Shown piece by piece: positions 7,983-17,066 of a stretch of DNA of 64,000 bases. The translations under genes and the position numbers were made by a program. Below the pieces are notes generated by a model. It was given only the letters and a program-made list of their open reading frames with translations, was not told where the DNA came from and searched no databases. The first letter of the stretch is position 1. Each line of letters opens with the position of its first letter. This DNA is from CAZGSD01 sp964528305 (GTDB lineage: Bacteria; Patescibacteriota; Gracilibacteria; UBA1369): positions 136,832-200,831 of the forward strand of contig CAZGSD010000002.1 in assembly GCA_964528305.1 (NCBI GenBank), written 5' to 3'.

Positions 7983-9348
7983 TAAATTTAATCACAAATT
8001 ACCATTCATAGCCATCATTGGTAAACCCAATGTTGGCAAATCCAGCCTCTTTAACCGATTGGTAGGAGAAAAAGTAGCTATTATTTCTGATCAAGCTGGC
8101 ACCACTCGCGATCGAGTTTTTCGCAAAATACAATTGGAAAACCTCACAGCTATACTGGTAGACACAGGTGGTTTGGAATTTGATAAAAAACAAGATATCG
8201 AGGCCGATATGCAATCACAGGCCCGCCTAGCCATAGATGAAGCGGACTTAATTGTCTTTTTAGTGGACGGCAGACAAAGTCCCACCGCCGACGACCTGGA
8301 AACAGCCCAGATACTACGCCGACAATCCAAAAAAATTCTACTGGTAGCCAATAAAATCGATCACGCCAAATCAGCCCACAATCTGCTCGTTTGGACCGAA
8401 CTTGGTTTTGACGAACCAGTTAGTATTTCTGTTATACACAATTTAGGACTAGAAAAATTCCAAAACATCCTAGCCCGCCATTTAGTAGCAGACGGTTGGA
8501 CGACTCCAGAAGAAACATCCACTGACCAGAGCGTTAAACTTGCTATCATTGGCCGACCTAATGCTGGAAAATCCTCATTGGTCAACGCACTATGTGGAGC
8601 AGAGCGCGTAATTGTTTCATCACAAGCCGGCACCACTCGCGACGCCATCGATATCGAATTAGTCCAAGATAATCAACATTTTACATTAATCGACACGGCC
8701 GGCCTACGACGACGTGGCAAAATAGAGAAAGGCCTAGAAAAATATTCCAGCTTTCGAACCATCAACGCCATCGAACGCGCCGACATCGCCTGTCTTGTTC
8801 TGGATTACGAGGTAGGTATACGCGCACAAGATCTACATATTTCTTCCTATATTTTAGAAGCCAGCAAAGGCCTCATCCTCATCGTCAATAAAATTGATTT
8901 GATGGAAAACAAAGAGGAAGAACGCAACCGCATCGCCAGACTACTCAAAAGCCGTTTCGACTATCTCTCCTGGGCTCCCGTACTATTTGTTTCAGCCAAA
9001 AATCGCAAAAACCTGGATCATATTTTAATTCACGCCACACAAATAGCCGACGAAAGACGCCGCCAAATCGATCATGAAGAATTACTGGATTTTCTACGCG
9101 AAACTTCTCACAAACATCAACCTCCCACCGCCGGCCGCAACAAATTACTTTTTTATGATTTACAGCAATTCCCAGCCGCCACTCCCACTTTCGAATATCT
9201 GGTCAATAACAAAGACATTGTCCATTTTTCCTATCAACGCTATCTGGAAAACGCTTTTCGCGAACGTTTCGGCTTCACCGGCACCAGCCTACGCTTTTTC
9301 TTCAAATCCATCGATCCTAAATTGATCAAAAAACAGAAGCCGCTTTAA
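7975..9348 (+). CDS. der: Ribosome biogenesis GTPase Der (EngA)
   Basis: Two tandem G domains are clear. The first has GKPNVGKSSLFN, DTGG and NKID; the second GRPNAGKSSLVN, DTAGLRRRGK and NKID. A C-terminal KH-like domain follows (HQPPTAGRNKLLFYDLQQ to the end). At 457 residues it is normal length. Der acts in 50S subunit maturation. Its 3' end overlaps the convergent nucleotidyltransferase gene by 60 bp, and its 5' end overlaps the divergent YggS-like gene, so it is squeezed from both sides. Confidence 0.97.
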   Translation: MNNKFNHKLPFIAIIGKPNVGKSSLFNRLVGEKVAIISDQAGTTRDRVFRKIQLENLTAILVDTGGLEFDKKQDIEADMQSQARLAIDEADLIVFLVDGRQSPTADDLETAQILRRQSKKILLVANKIDHAKSAHNLLVWTELGFDEPVSISVIHNLGLEKFQNILARHLVADGWTTPEETSTDQSVKLAIIGRPNAGKSSLVNALCGAERVIVSSQAGTTRDAIDIELVQDNQHFTLIDTAGLRRRGKIEKGLEKYSSFRTINAIERADIACLVLDYEVGIRAQDLHISSYILEASKGLILIVNKIDLMENKEEERNRIARLLKSRFDYLSWAPVLFVSAKNRKNLDHILIHATQIADERRRQIDHEELLDFLRETSHKHQPPTAGRNKLLFYDLQQFPAATPTFEYLVNNKDIVHFSYQRYLENAFRERFGFTGTSLRFFFKSIDPKLIKKQKPL

Positions 9349-10242
9349 AAATTCATCCCGATACTCCCGCCGTTTATCATTATTATGATATTTCAAACGG
9401 GTTTCACTGACAATCACCGAAGCATTAGCTCCAAGCAAATGTCGTCTTGCCTGAAATCTTTTTTGCAAAACCCTACTAATTCTCCTTTCCATCCAATCAC
9501 CAAGTCGCCCAGCTAAAAATCCTTCCACCATTAAAGCCACCCAACTACAGCTATTAGTGAAATCTCCATCCACACGAATAGGTTTAGGAAAATACGCCTT
9601 CAACCACGCTAAATTAGCGTCCCACATTCCCCGCCAAACCTGACCATCCCCATAAACCGGCCGTAAAGCCAACATCCAATAAACCATATACACGTCATTT
9701 TCTATCAAAACATCCTCCAAATTCAAAGAATCCTCGGCTATATAAAAACTCAAACAAAATCGCCCAGCTATATGACGACCATGACGTCTAACGCGCAATA
9801 AATGCAACAATACAGTCAGAAAAATTTTAGCTAAAAAAATCCGCCCACTCTTCGTCACCACCAGCAAATCTATATCACTATGCTCATCCGCTATCTCCAG
9901 AGCAGAGTAATTGCACACCGCTACCAATTTAATAAAAGGCACATAGGGCAATACCCGTGCCAACCACTCAGACCTGGCCAAAATTTGCCGGGCATATTTC
10001 GCCCCATCTTCATCACTAAACACACCCCTATTTTTCAGCCCATATCTGTCATCAGCAAACCCCACTTCATTTTCCAATCCCACCAAAGCCTCAGTCACAA
10101 CCAACTCAGACACCGCCCCTCCCAGTAACCACCCCGCCAATTCCTCCAACTTTAAACGCCGCCCAAAAACATCAAAATAAGCCAATGTAGCCAAAATTTT
10201 TTGCCGCACCGTCCACCCCTGAATGTCACTCAACTTTATCAT
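9289..10242 (-). CDS. Nucleotidyltransferase-fold protein of unknown target
   Basis: The recognisable core is a minimal nucleotidyltransferase motif, VAVCNYSALEIADEHSDIDLLVVT, equivalent to G-S plus the D-x-D metal-binding pair (Asp-Ile-Asp). The N-terminal about 70 residues look like a winged helix (QKILATLAYFDVFGRRLKLEELAGWLLG). The rest is helical and of no recognised family. The ATG at 10242 (MIKLSDIQGW) is preferred; the frame also extends to an ATG at 10287. The 3' end overlaps der by 60 bp on the opposite strand. Substrate unknown. Confidence 0.7.
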   Translation of the reverse strand: MIKLSDIQGWTVRQKILATLAYFDVFGRRLKLEELAGWLLGGAVSELVVTEALVGLENEVGFADDRYGLKNRGVFSDEDGAKYARQILARSEWLARVLPYVPFIKLVAVCNYSALEIADEHSDIDLLVVTKSGRIFLAKIFLTVLLHLLRVRRHGRHIAGRFCLSFYIAEDSLNLEDVLIENDVYMVYWMLALRPVYGDGQVWRGMWDANLAWLKAYFPKPIRVDGDFTNSCSWVALMVEGFLAGRLGDWMERRISRVLQKRFQARRHLLGANASVIVSETRLKYHNNDKRREYRDEFLKRLLFFDQFRIDGFEEKA

Positions 10243-10321
10243 CAAATCAAAACAAATATTGGTAGCCCAACCAGGCCAGACTATCATATACTATAGCCAG
10301 AAGACGATCAAAAACCAATCC

Positions 10322-12562
10322 ATGTCCAATACCTATTTAGAACATTTACGAAAAAACACTCCCCATCAACCAGGCGTTTATCGCTTCAAAAATAGCGAAC
10401 AACAAGTCATTTACGTGGGTAAAGCAAAAAACTTACACAAAAGAGTAAACAGCTATTTCAGTGACAGCAAACAACACTCCACCAGAACACTTAAAATGCG
10501 CGACCAAATCACTGACATAGAATACACCACCGTATCCAGCGAATTAGAAGCATTAATACTGGAAACCAATCTAATCAAAAACCTGCGCCCCAAATATAAT
10601 ATTTTGATGAAAGACGACAAAAATTTCGCCTACATCAAAATCACTATCAATGAAGATTACCCTCGCATCCTCATAGTCAGAAAAATACAAAACGACCACG
10701 CCCGCTACTTCGGTCCCAAGACAGCAGCCAGTCAAATTTATCGTACACTTAATTTACTCAGAAAAATTTTCCCATTCCGCACCTGTAACCTGCAAATTGA
10801 AAATATCGCCCCCGCCCCCATTGACGACATCAATAAAAAACAACTAGTCAAAGTCAGCAAAGCCACCATCAAATATCCCTGCCTCGATCTACACATCAAA
10901 CGCTGTCTGGGCCCCTGCGTTGGCAAAGCAGATCATCAGCAATACCGACAAACTATTGAAAAAATTATCGCCTTTTTGGATGGGAGATTCGAAGAAGTCG
11001 TTGCACATCTCACCACTGAAATGCAAGAAGCTGCTAAAAATAAACGCTTCGAACGGGCGGCCGCATTACGAGACAAAATTACCAGCATTCAAAACATTTA
11101 TCAGCATCAACTGGTCAGCGACCCAACCCAAAAAAATCTCGACGTAGTCAATTATTTCAACGAACATCATCAAGCTTATTTCAACGTTTTCCAATTTCGC
11201 CAGGGTAAATTAATTGATCAACAAAATCTCATCATTGAGCACGGCGAGACTTTAGGAAAAAACCTTACTCCAGCGGAACTAATGGGACAGTTTTTACAAC
11301 AATTCTACACAGAAAACCCCAACATCCCGGGAGAAATACTACTTCCACATACTGCTGAAGACCAAGAACTGCTAAGCAAATACCTCCACCAAACAGCCCA
11401 GCACAAAGTAATCATCAGTACCCCTCAAAAAGGCAATAAAGATAAACTACTCACACTATCCCTGGAAAACGCCCACAATTTCGCCAAACAAAATCGTGCC
11501 CGCTGGGAGGGCGCCTCTGTCGATCAAAGACAAAACACCCTGGAAGCCATCGCCCAAACTCTAGGACTACCAGCTCTTCCTAAAAGAATAGAATGCTTCG
11601 ACATTTCTCATCTTGCCGGCACCCACACTGTCGCCTCCATGGTTGTGATGGAAAACGGCCTGCCCAAAGCAGACCAGTACAGGCATTTTAAAATCAACCT
11701 CCCCCTACAACCAGGCTCTCCTGACGATTTTCGCAGCATGGAAGAAGTTATCCTCCGCCGCCTCAAATATCTCAAACCATCACTGAACTTCAAAGAATTC
11801 AAATTAACCAAAATTACCAACAGCAATCCCACAACCTACCGCTTCAAAAAAGGAAAGTCCACTTTGCTGGATATACAAATACTATCCAGCACAAAATTAA
11901 AAACACTAATCGCGCCATTCACATTACCCACTGAAAACATTCCAGCCCTAATACAAAAAATCATTGATAAATTTAATAGCAAAAGAATTTATCTAGTCAT
12001 TCCCAAGAATCAAATCTCCCAATTGGAAGATTTAGGTTTTCAACAAGTCCGTGATCAATTGGACAATTACCAAGATACCCCCCCCACAGACGTTGTCGCA
12101 GTATATGACAAAACTCGCCATCATCAGGACAATTCATTCCAAAAAGTACCCGATCTGATAGTTATAGATGGTGGTAAGGGACAACTAGGAAGCGCTGTAA
12201 AAGCAATGAAAGAATATAATTTTAAAATTCCCATCGTATCTCTAGCCAAAAAACAAGAAGAGTTCTTCTTGCCAGGCAAATCAAAATCTATTCAACTAAC
12301 ACCATCCGATCCAGCCCGACTCTTGATACAACAAATAAGAGATGAAGCACATCGTTTTGCCATCGAATACAATAGAAAATTACGCAAAAACGACTATACT
12401 GTCTCTGCCTTGGAACAAATTCCAGGTATTGGTAAAACAACCGCTCAAAAAGTACTCAAAACCTTCGGGTCGATTGAACAAGTAAAACAAACCCCGGTAG
12501 AAACACTCGCCAAAAGCATCGGCTTGAAAAATGCCATCAAAATTCATTCATTTCTTCAATAA
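10322..12562 (+). CDS. uvrC: Excinuclease ABC subunit C with a large insertion in the nuclease domain
   Basis: The domain order is GIY-YIG nuclease (PGVYRFKNSEQQVIYVGKAK), Cys-rich segment (YPCLDLHIKRCLGPCVG), UVR motif, RNase H-like endonuclease (ECFDISHLAGTHTVASMVV and DLIVIDGGKGQLGSA) and C-terminal helix-hairpin-helix. UvrC makes both incisions in nucleotide excision repair. The protein is 746 residues, well over the usual about 600. The excess is about 120 residues between EEVILRRLKYLK and VPDLIVIDGG, where other UvrCs have about 10. The start at 10322 (MSNTYLEHLRKNTPHQPG) is chosen over an in-frame ATG 99 nt upstream. Confidence 0.95.
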   Translation: MSNTYLEHLRKNTPHQPGVYRFKNSEQQVIYVGKAKNLHKRVNSYFSDSKQHSTRTLKMRDQITDIEYTTVSSELEALILETNLIKNLRPKYNILMKDDKNFAYIKITINEDYPRILIVRKIQNDHARYFGPKTAASQIYRTLNLLRKIFPFRTCNLQIENIAPAPIDDINKKQLVKVSKATIKYPCLDLHIKRCLGPCVGKADHQQYRQTIEKIIAFLDGRFEEVVAHLTTEMQEAAKNKRFERAAALRDKITSIQNIYQHQLVSDPTQKNLDVVNYFNEHHQAYFNVFQFRQGKLIDQQNLIIEHGETLGKNLTPAELMGQFLQQFYTENPNIPGEILLPHTAEDQELLSKYLHQTAQHKVIISTPQKGNKDKLLTLSLENAHNFAKQNRARWEGASVDQRQNTLEAIAQTLGLPALPKRIECFDISHLAGTHTVASMVVMENGLPKADQYRHFKINLPLQPGSPDDFRSMEEVILRRLKYLKPSLNFKEFKLTKITNSNPTTYRFKKGKSTLLDIQILSSTKLKTLIAPFTLPTENIPALIQKIIDKFNSKRIYLVIPKNQISQLEDLGFQQVRDQLDNYQDTPPTDVVAVYDKTRHHQDNSFQKVPDLIVIDGGKGQLGSAVKAMKEYNFKIPIVSLAKKQEEFFLPGKSKSIQLTPSDPARLLIQQIRDEAHRFAIEYNRKLRKNDYTVSALEQIPGIGKTTAQKVLKTFGSIEQVKQTPVETLAKSIGLKNAIKIHSFLQ

Positions 12563-12576
12563 CCTCTTCAACCATC

Positions 12577-13710
12577 ATGGATATCACCATCATTCTACTT
12601 GTTTTAGCCATCGCTGGACTGGGCTGGCTGATCTATCAAAACCTACAACCCAAAACACCACAAAATCAACAGAGCGAGAAACTCTTCCTGGAAATGCTAG
12701 AAAATCTTCGCCGGGAAATGCATGACACCTCCGTCCGCACACGCCAGGAAATTCAACTTAGCCAAGAAAAAAGTCGCCATGATGTTCAAACTCAACTAGA
12801 AAAAGTCAATGAGCAGCTCTCCAAAGGAATGGTCGAAAACACTAAAACCATCCAAACCCAATTTCAGCAGTCAGCCGAGATTATCAAAGAAGTTACCTCC
12901 AAACTAACCAAACTGGATGAAACCAATAAACAGGTGGTTTCTTTTGCCGAACAAATGAAATCACTGGAAAACATTCTCAACAATCCCAAACAGCGCGGCA
13001 TCCTGGGAGAATACTTTTTGGAAACACTTTTAGGCAATATTCTCCCCCCCAATCAGTACAAAATGCAGTATCTTTTCCAAAACGGTGAAATCGTTGATTC
13101 AGTGATCTTTTTCAAAGATAAAATCATTCCCATCGACGCCAAGTTTTCTTTGGAAAATTACAACAAATTGATGCAGGAAAATGACAGCGCTAAACGCAAC
13201 AAACTGGAAAAAGAATTCAAACAGGACATCAAAAACCGCATCGACGAAACATCCAAATACATTCGGGCCGAAGAAAATACCACCGACTTCGCTTTTATGT
13301 TTATACCTGCCGAAGGTATCTACTACAATCTACTAATCTACAAAACTGGCACAGTAGAAATCAACACCCATGATTTAATCGAATACGCTTTCAAAAAACA
13401 CGTCATCATCGTATCTCCAACATCTTTTTATGCTTATTTGGAAACCGTTCTACATGGGTTGAAAGCACTAGAAATGGAAGAATCAGTCAAAGATGTTATC
13501 AAAAGAGTAGGGGAGTTGGGGCGCCATCTCAATTCTTATCAGGATTACATGCAAAAAATGGGCAATCAGCTGGGGACTGTCGTCAATACTTACAACAAAG
13601 CCTCTGGAGAATTCAAAAAAATTGATAAAGATGTCATAAAAATCAGTGGTGGTACTGAAAAAATCGGCGTGGAATTGGAATTGTTGGAAAAGCCATCTTT
13701 AATGGAATAA
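12577..13710 (+). CDS. rmuC: RmuC-family DNA recombination protein
   Basis: An N-terminal membrane anchor (ITIILLVLAIAGLGWLIY) leads into a long coiled coil up to about residue 130, then the RmuC nuclease-like core. Core markers are KQRGILGEYFLETLLGNILPPNQY, IPIDAKFSLENY and FAFMFIPAEGIYYNLL. The length of 377 is typical. RmuC is thought to limit recombination at inverted repeats; its nuclease activity is predicted from fold. It follows uvrC after 14 nt, so the two repair genes are probably one transcript ending at the long hairpin just downstream. Confidence 0.95.
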   Translation: MDITIILLVLAIAGLGWLIYQNLQPKTPQNQQSEKLFLEMLENLRREMHDTSVRTRQEIQLSQEKSRHDVQTQLEKVNEQLSKGMVENTKTIQTQFQQSAEIIKEVTSKLTKLDETNKQVVSFAEQMKSLENILNNPKQRGILGEYFLETLLGNILPPNQYKMQYLFQNGEIVDSVIFFKDKIIPIDAKFSLENYNKLMQENDSAKRNKLEKEFKQDIKNRIDETSKYIRAEENTTDFAFMFIPAEGIYYNLLIYKTGTVEINTHDLIEYAFKKHVIIVSPTSFYAYLETVLHGLKALEMEESVKDVIKRVGELGRHLNSYQDYMQKMGNQLGTVVNTYNKASGEFKKIDKDVIKISGGTEKIGVELELLEKPSLME

Positions 13711-13713
13711 CAG

Positions 13714-13793
13714 GAAGCAGAAATAGAAAATTACTTCGGCGACTTTGGGGTAGGGACCGCTCAAGAACCGAAGTGATTTTCTATTTCTACTTC
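13714..13793. repeat. Long stem-loop with conserved 18-nt loop motif (copy 1)
   Basis: The arms 13714-13739 and 13768-13793 are inverted copies (24 of 26 positions match; one mismatch is a G-T wobble on this strand). They enclose a 28-nt loop. The sequence GGCGACTTTGGGGTAGGG at 13738-13755 starts at the end of the left arm and recurs exactly, on the minus strand, inside the unrelated hairpin at 62394-62474. The element sits between convergent rmuC and tsaC and may act as a terminator for both, though there is no clear T-run. Confidence 0.85.
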
Positions 13794-13808
13794 TTTCTAA
13801 ATTTCCAA

Positions 13809-14447
13809 TCAGATAATTTCTTCATTCAGACATTTTTCTATCTCCACACGGGACACACACCCTTCCCGCAATAGCTTCACCTGAGCTCCAGTGATATCCA
13901 CTACCGTCGAAGCCTGGCCCATCATAGAAACATCTATCTCTAGCCGCCCATCCAATGGCTGATCTAAAATAGGCAAAGTCGGGAATTCACGCTCTATACT
14001 AGTTATATCATTCAAAGCCGACTGGCCCGATTTATTAACCGAAGTAGCTATCAAAGGTCGCCCCAAAGCCTCTATAAGTTGTAGGGGCAAAAAATGATTG
14101 GGCCAGCGTACACCAATGGTATCTCCACCAGAAGTAATAGCCTGAGACAAACCCTGCTTAGCCCGCAAAACCATAGTCAAAGCCCCCGGCCAAAAAGCAC
14201 AAGCCAAAATCATCTGCCGCTCTTTTATCACACCATCCATTTCCGCAGTAATACCGCTCAACATTTCCAAACCGCCAATCAAAGCAATCAAAGGCTTACT
14301 ATCCGGCCGCCCCTTAATCTCCCGTATTTTTCGCACGGCCTCTTCATTAACACTATCACAAGCTAAACCATAAACAGTATCCGTCGGCACCACTAACAAA
14401 TCCCCACGCCGCAAAATTTCCACAGCCTGGTCCAGAGTCACTATCAT
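13809..14447 (-). CDS. tsaC: Threonylcarbamoyl-AMP synthase (Sua5/YrdC family)
   Basis: This 212-residue Sua5/YrdC-domain protein makes threonylcarbamoyl-AMP from threonine, bicarbonate and ATP, the first step of t6A37 in tRNAs reading ANN codons. Signatures: VVPTDTVYGLACD, KIREIKGRPDSKPLIALIG (KR-x-K-P motif) and VRWPNHF. It lacks the extra Sua5 domain. The start is the ATG at 14447 (MIVTLDQAVEIL); the open frame runs further upstream only because it crosses the tRNA-Leu gene. It lies 17 nt after that tRNA, so tRNA and modification enzyme are probably co-transcribed. Confidence 0.95.
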   Translation of the reverse strand: MIVTLDQAVEILRRGDLLVVPTDTVYGLACDSVNEEAVRKIREIKGRPDSKPLIALIGGLEMLSGITAEMDGVIKERQMILACAFWPGALTMVLRAKQGLSQAITSGGDTIGVRWPNHFLPLQLIEALGRPLIATSVNKSGQSALNDITSIEREFPTLPILDQPLDGRLEIDVSMMGQASTVVDITGAQVKLLREGCVSRVEIEKCLNEEII

Positions 14448-14464
14448 GATTAAAAACTTATATT

Positions 14465-14551
14465 TGGTGCGCAAGGAGGGACTTGAACCCTCACGCCATT
14501 GCTGGCATGCGATTTTGAGTCGCACGCGTCTGCCAGTTCCGCCACTCGCGC
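14465..14551 (-). tRNA. tRNA-Leu (anticodon CAA)
   Basis: The 87-nt gene reads GCGCGAG at the 5' end, pairing with CTTGCGC before ACCA. The anticodon stem TGCGA/TCGCA holds loop CTCAAAA, giving anticodon CAA (codon TTG). The long variable arm (GCCAGCAATGGC) is typical of class II tRNA-Leu. The T arm carries GGTTCAAGTCC. The CCA end is encoded. Confidence 0.95.
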
Positions 14552-14675
14552 ACAATTTTTCTAGAAAGCAGGCAAATTCTAGGGACTAGCCAGCAGCAAG
14601 TCAACAATATTTGCATTTTAGAGGGAAACAAGGAACAATAAACCCGATTAATTCACGATCAACTATAGCCCAAAT

Positions 14676-16019
14676 ATGAGCAAATTCTGCGACATCACAA
14701 TTATTAAATGTATTGCCGGACGAGGTGGCAACGGAGCATCCCATTTTCATCGCGAAAAATACATCGACCATGGAGGCCCAGACGGCGGCGATGGAGGGAG
14801 GGGAGGAGACATTGTTTTTCAAGCTGATGAAAACCTCAACACCCTAATTGAATTTCACACCAAAAAGAAATATCAAGCCACTGACGGCGGCAATGGTCAG
14901 AAGAAACTCATGCACGGTGCCGACGGAGAACATCTTATCCTCCTCGTACCAGTTGGCACACTCATTTATGATCAAGAAAACAATAATCTACTTGCTGACC
15001 TAAAAAATCATGGACAGCAGGCCTTAATAGCCAAAGGTGGCCGAGGTGGATTGGGGAATGCCCACTTCAAAAGCTCCACCAATCAAGCCCCCACTTTTGC
15101 CGAACACGGTGAAGCGGGAGAACAGCTGGAAATTAAACTTGAATTAAAACTAGTAGCCAATGTCGGCATAATAGGCATCCCTTCAGCCGGTAAGTCTACT
15201 CTCATCTCCCGCATCTCCAATTCCCGCCCCAAAATAGCCGACTATCCTTTCACCACATTGATCCCCAATCTGGGAGTAGTAAACATGCAGACTTTCGACA
15301 AAAACACTCATTATTCCTTTGTCGTTACCGATATACCAGGACTTATCGCTGGAGCTCATCAAGGCAAAGGTCTCGGCCACGAGTTCTTACGCCATGTCAG
15401 CCGCAACCATTTATTGCTTCATCTCCTCGATGCCACTTCAGCCGACCCCTTAGAGGACTATCTCACCATCAATAGTGAATTGAAAGCATATGACGAATCT
15501 TTAGCCCAAAAAGAGCAGATAGTAGTCATCAATAAAATTGACGCCGTCGACGCTGAAACTCTCAAAAGTCTGATCAAAAAAATTAAACAAAAAGTTCCTG
15601 CCCTCAAAAAAAATCTACACTGTATTTCTGCCGTAACTGGAGAAAATTTAGCGGAATTAATGTTTATTCTAGCCGATAAAGTCAAACAGCATCAACACAG
15701 CCAACAGCAACTGGAACACCTCGACGATCAAATCGGCCTCATCCAACCAGCTATCAGAAAAAACAAAATCGAGGTAGAATTCGTGCGCAAAAAAATTGAT
15801 CCACGCACGGGAAAGGGCAAAATCACTTGGGATATTTTTTCTGAACGCTTTGAGCAATTAGTAAATATGACCGACTTGGAAGACCGCGAAGGCTTGGAAC
15901 GTGTTTATCACTTTTTGGAACGCCTGGGCATAAAAAACCTCCTGCGCAAAAAAGGTGCTCAAACTGGTGACCGATTGCGTATAGGTGGCGTTAATGGCAA
16001 AGAAATACGCCTACGCTAA
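14676..16019 (+). CDS. obgE: Obg GTPase
   Basis: The glycine-rich Obg domain (GRGGNGASHFHREK, GPDGGDGGRGGD) is followed by a G domain (GIPSAGKSTLISRISNS, DIPGLIAGAHQGKGLGHEFLRH, NKID) and a C-terminal OCT domain ending in RIGGVNGKEIRLR. Obg acts in 50S assembly and growth control. Length 447. In many bacteria obg follows rplU and rpmA. Here rplU lies two genes downstream in the reverse of the usual order, and rpmA is absent from the window. Confidence 0.97.
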   Translation: MSKFCDITIIKCIAGRGGNGASHFHREKYIDHGGPDGGDGGRGGDIVFQADENLNTLIEFHTKKKYQATDGGNGQKKLMHGADGEHLILLVPVGTLIYDQENNNLLADLKNHGQQALIAKGGRGGLGNAHFKSSTNQAPTFAEHGEAGEQLEIKLELKLVANVGIIGIPSAGKSTLISRISNSRPKIADYPFTTLIPNLGVVNMQTFDKNTHYSFVVTDIPGLIAGAHQGKGLGHEFLRHVSRNHLLLHLLDATSADPLEDYLTINSELKAYDESLAQKEQIVVINKIDAVDAETLKSLIKKIKQKVPALKKNLHCISAVTGENLAELMFILADKVKQHQHSQQQLEHLDDQIGLIQPAIRKNKIEVEFVRKKIDPRTGKGKITWDIFSERFEQLVNMTDLEDREGLERVYHFLERLGIKNLLRKKGAQTGDRLRIGGVNGKEIRLR

Positions 16020-16052
16020 CAAGCCCCACCCTCCTAACCCTGCCAAAACCAC

Positions 16053-16643
16053 ATGAAAAATACAACTATACTCATTGCTGGACTGGGGAATCCAGGCAAT
16101 AAATACCAAAAAAACCGTCATAATATCGGCTTCGTAGTCGTGGACACTTTAGCCTACAAATTTCAAGCCGACTTTAGTTTGAATAAAAAATTCAACGCTG
16201 AAATCGCTGAAATTAACCACCCCGATCTACCCGGATTACATCTAATATTGGCCAAACCCCAGACCTATATGAACAATTCTGGCTTGGCCATACAAAAAAT
16301 AGCCGCTTTTCACAAACTCACCCCAGAACAGATTTGGGTAATATTTGATGAATTAGATTTGCCATTAGGCACTATTAAAATCCGCAAATCAGGTAGTGCC
16401 GGAACACATAATGGCATGAAATCAATAGTCAGCCAAATTGGCAAAGAATTTCCTCGTTTCCGTATTGGCATAGAAAGCAGGGGATCAACCGCATCTACTT
16501 TTCAGGACACTCCCTCCTTTGTTCTTAGCGATTTTTTTGGCCCAGAAAAAGAAATGATTATCACAACCGTCAATCAAACCGTAGAAGCCATCGAAACCGC
16601 CCTCCAATATGGCCTGGATGAAGCCATGAACAAATTCAATTAA
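16053..16643 (+). CDS. pth: Peptidyl-tRNA hydrolase
   Basis: Pth recycles peptidyl-tRNA released from stalled ribosomes. The 196-residue protein begins IAGLGNPGNKYQKNRHNIGF, with the catalytic His in RHNIGF. It carries KPQTYMNNSG, FDELDLPLGTIKIRKSGSAGTHNGMKSI and FRIGI, all diagnostic. It lies 33 nt after obgE and 74 nt before rplU in a translation-related run. Confidence 0.97.
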   Translation: MKNTTILIAGLGNPGNKYQKNRHNIGFVVVDTLAYKFQADFSLNKKFNAEIAEINHPDLPGLHLILAKPQTYMNNSGLAIQKIAAFHKLTPEQIWVIFDELDLPLGTIKIRKSGSAGTHNGMKSIVSQIGKEFPRFRIGIESRGSTASTFQDTPSFVLSDFFGPEKEMIITTVNQTVEAIETALQYGLDEAMNKFN

Positions 16644-16717
16644 TCACTTGCAATCACAGCCATCTTCCATTAAACTCGCAGCGCAAAATGCATAATTAAC
16701 GTCTTATCAAAGCCAAT

Positions 16718-17026
16718 ATGATTGCCATAGTAGAAGTAGGTGGAAAACAATACAAAGTATCTCCTTCCAGCCAAGTGCAGGTAGATCTGCTAGACGCCGC
16801 AGAAGGGTCTGAAATCAGCCTGGACAAAGTACTACTCAAATCAGACGAAGACGGCTCCAAATGCCAAATTGGCCAACCTTACACTGGTGATACTCTTACA
16901 GCAAAAGTCATCGAACACGTCAAAGGAGACAAAGTTCGTGTATTTAAATTCAAACCAAAAACTCGTTACGCCAAAACCCGCGGTCACCGCCAAAACTACA
17001 CCGTTCTTGAAATAGGAGCGTTCTAA
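16718..17026 (+). CDS. rplU: 50S ribosomal protein L21
   Basis: At 102 residues it is full length. MIAIVEVGGKQYKVSPSSQVQVDLL and the C-terminal VFKFKPKTRYAKTRGHRQNYT are the L21 signatures. The usual partner rpmA (L27) is not adjacent; a terminator hairpin follows directly and rluD converges. Confidence 0.97.
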   Translation: MIAIVEVGGKQYKVSPSSQVQVDLLDAAEGSEISLDKVLLKSDEDGSKCQIGQPYTGDTLTAKVIEHVKGDKVRVFKFKPKTRYAKTRGHRQNYTVLEIGAF

Positions 17027-17041
17027 AATACCATTAAAAAT

Positions 17042-17066
17042 TCTCTAAAATCATTAGAGATTTTTT
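17042..17066 (+). terminator. Rho-independent terminator of rplU
   Basis: The stem TCTCTAA (17042-17048) and TTAGAGA (17054-17060) encloses a 5-nt loop and is followed by TTTTTT. Its right arm contains the stop codon of the convergent rluD-like gene, so the two transcription units meet here. Confidence 0.85.

Noticed and set aside
10223..10321. Extended uvrC start 33 codons upstream
   Set aside because: It overlaps the divergent nucleotidyltransferase start region and precedes the conserved UvrC opening.
14448..14555. N-terminal extension of tsaC by 36 codons
   Set aside because: The extension translates the tRNA-Leu gene; the family start matches the ATG at 14447.
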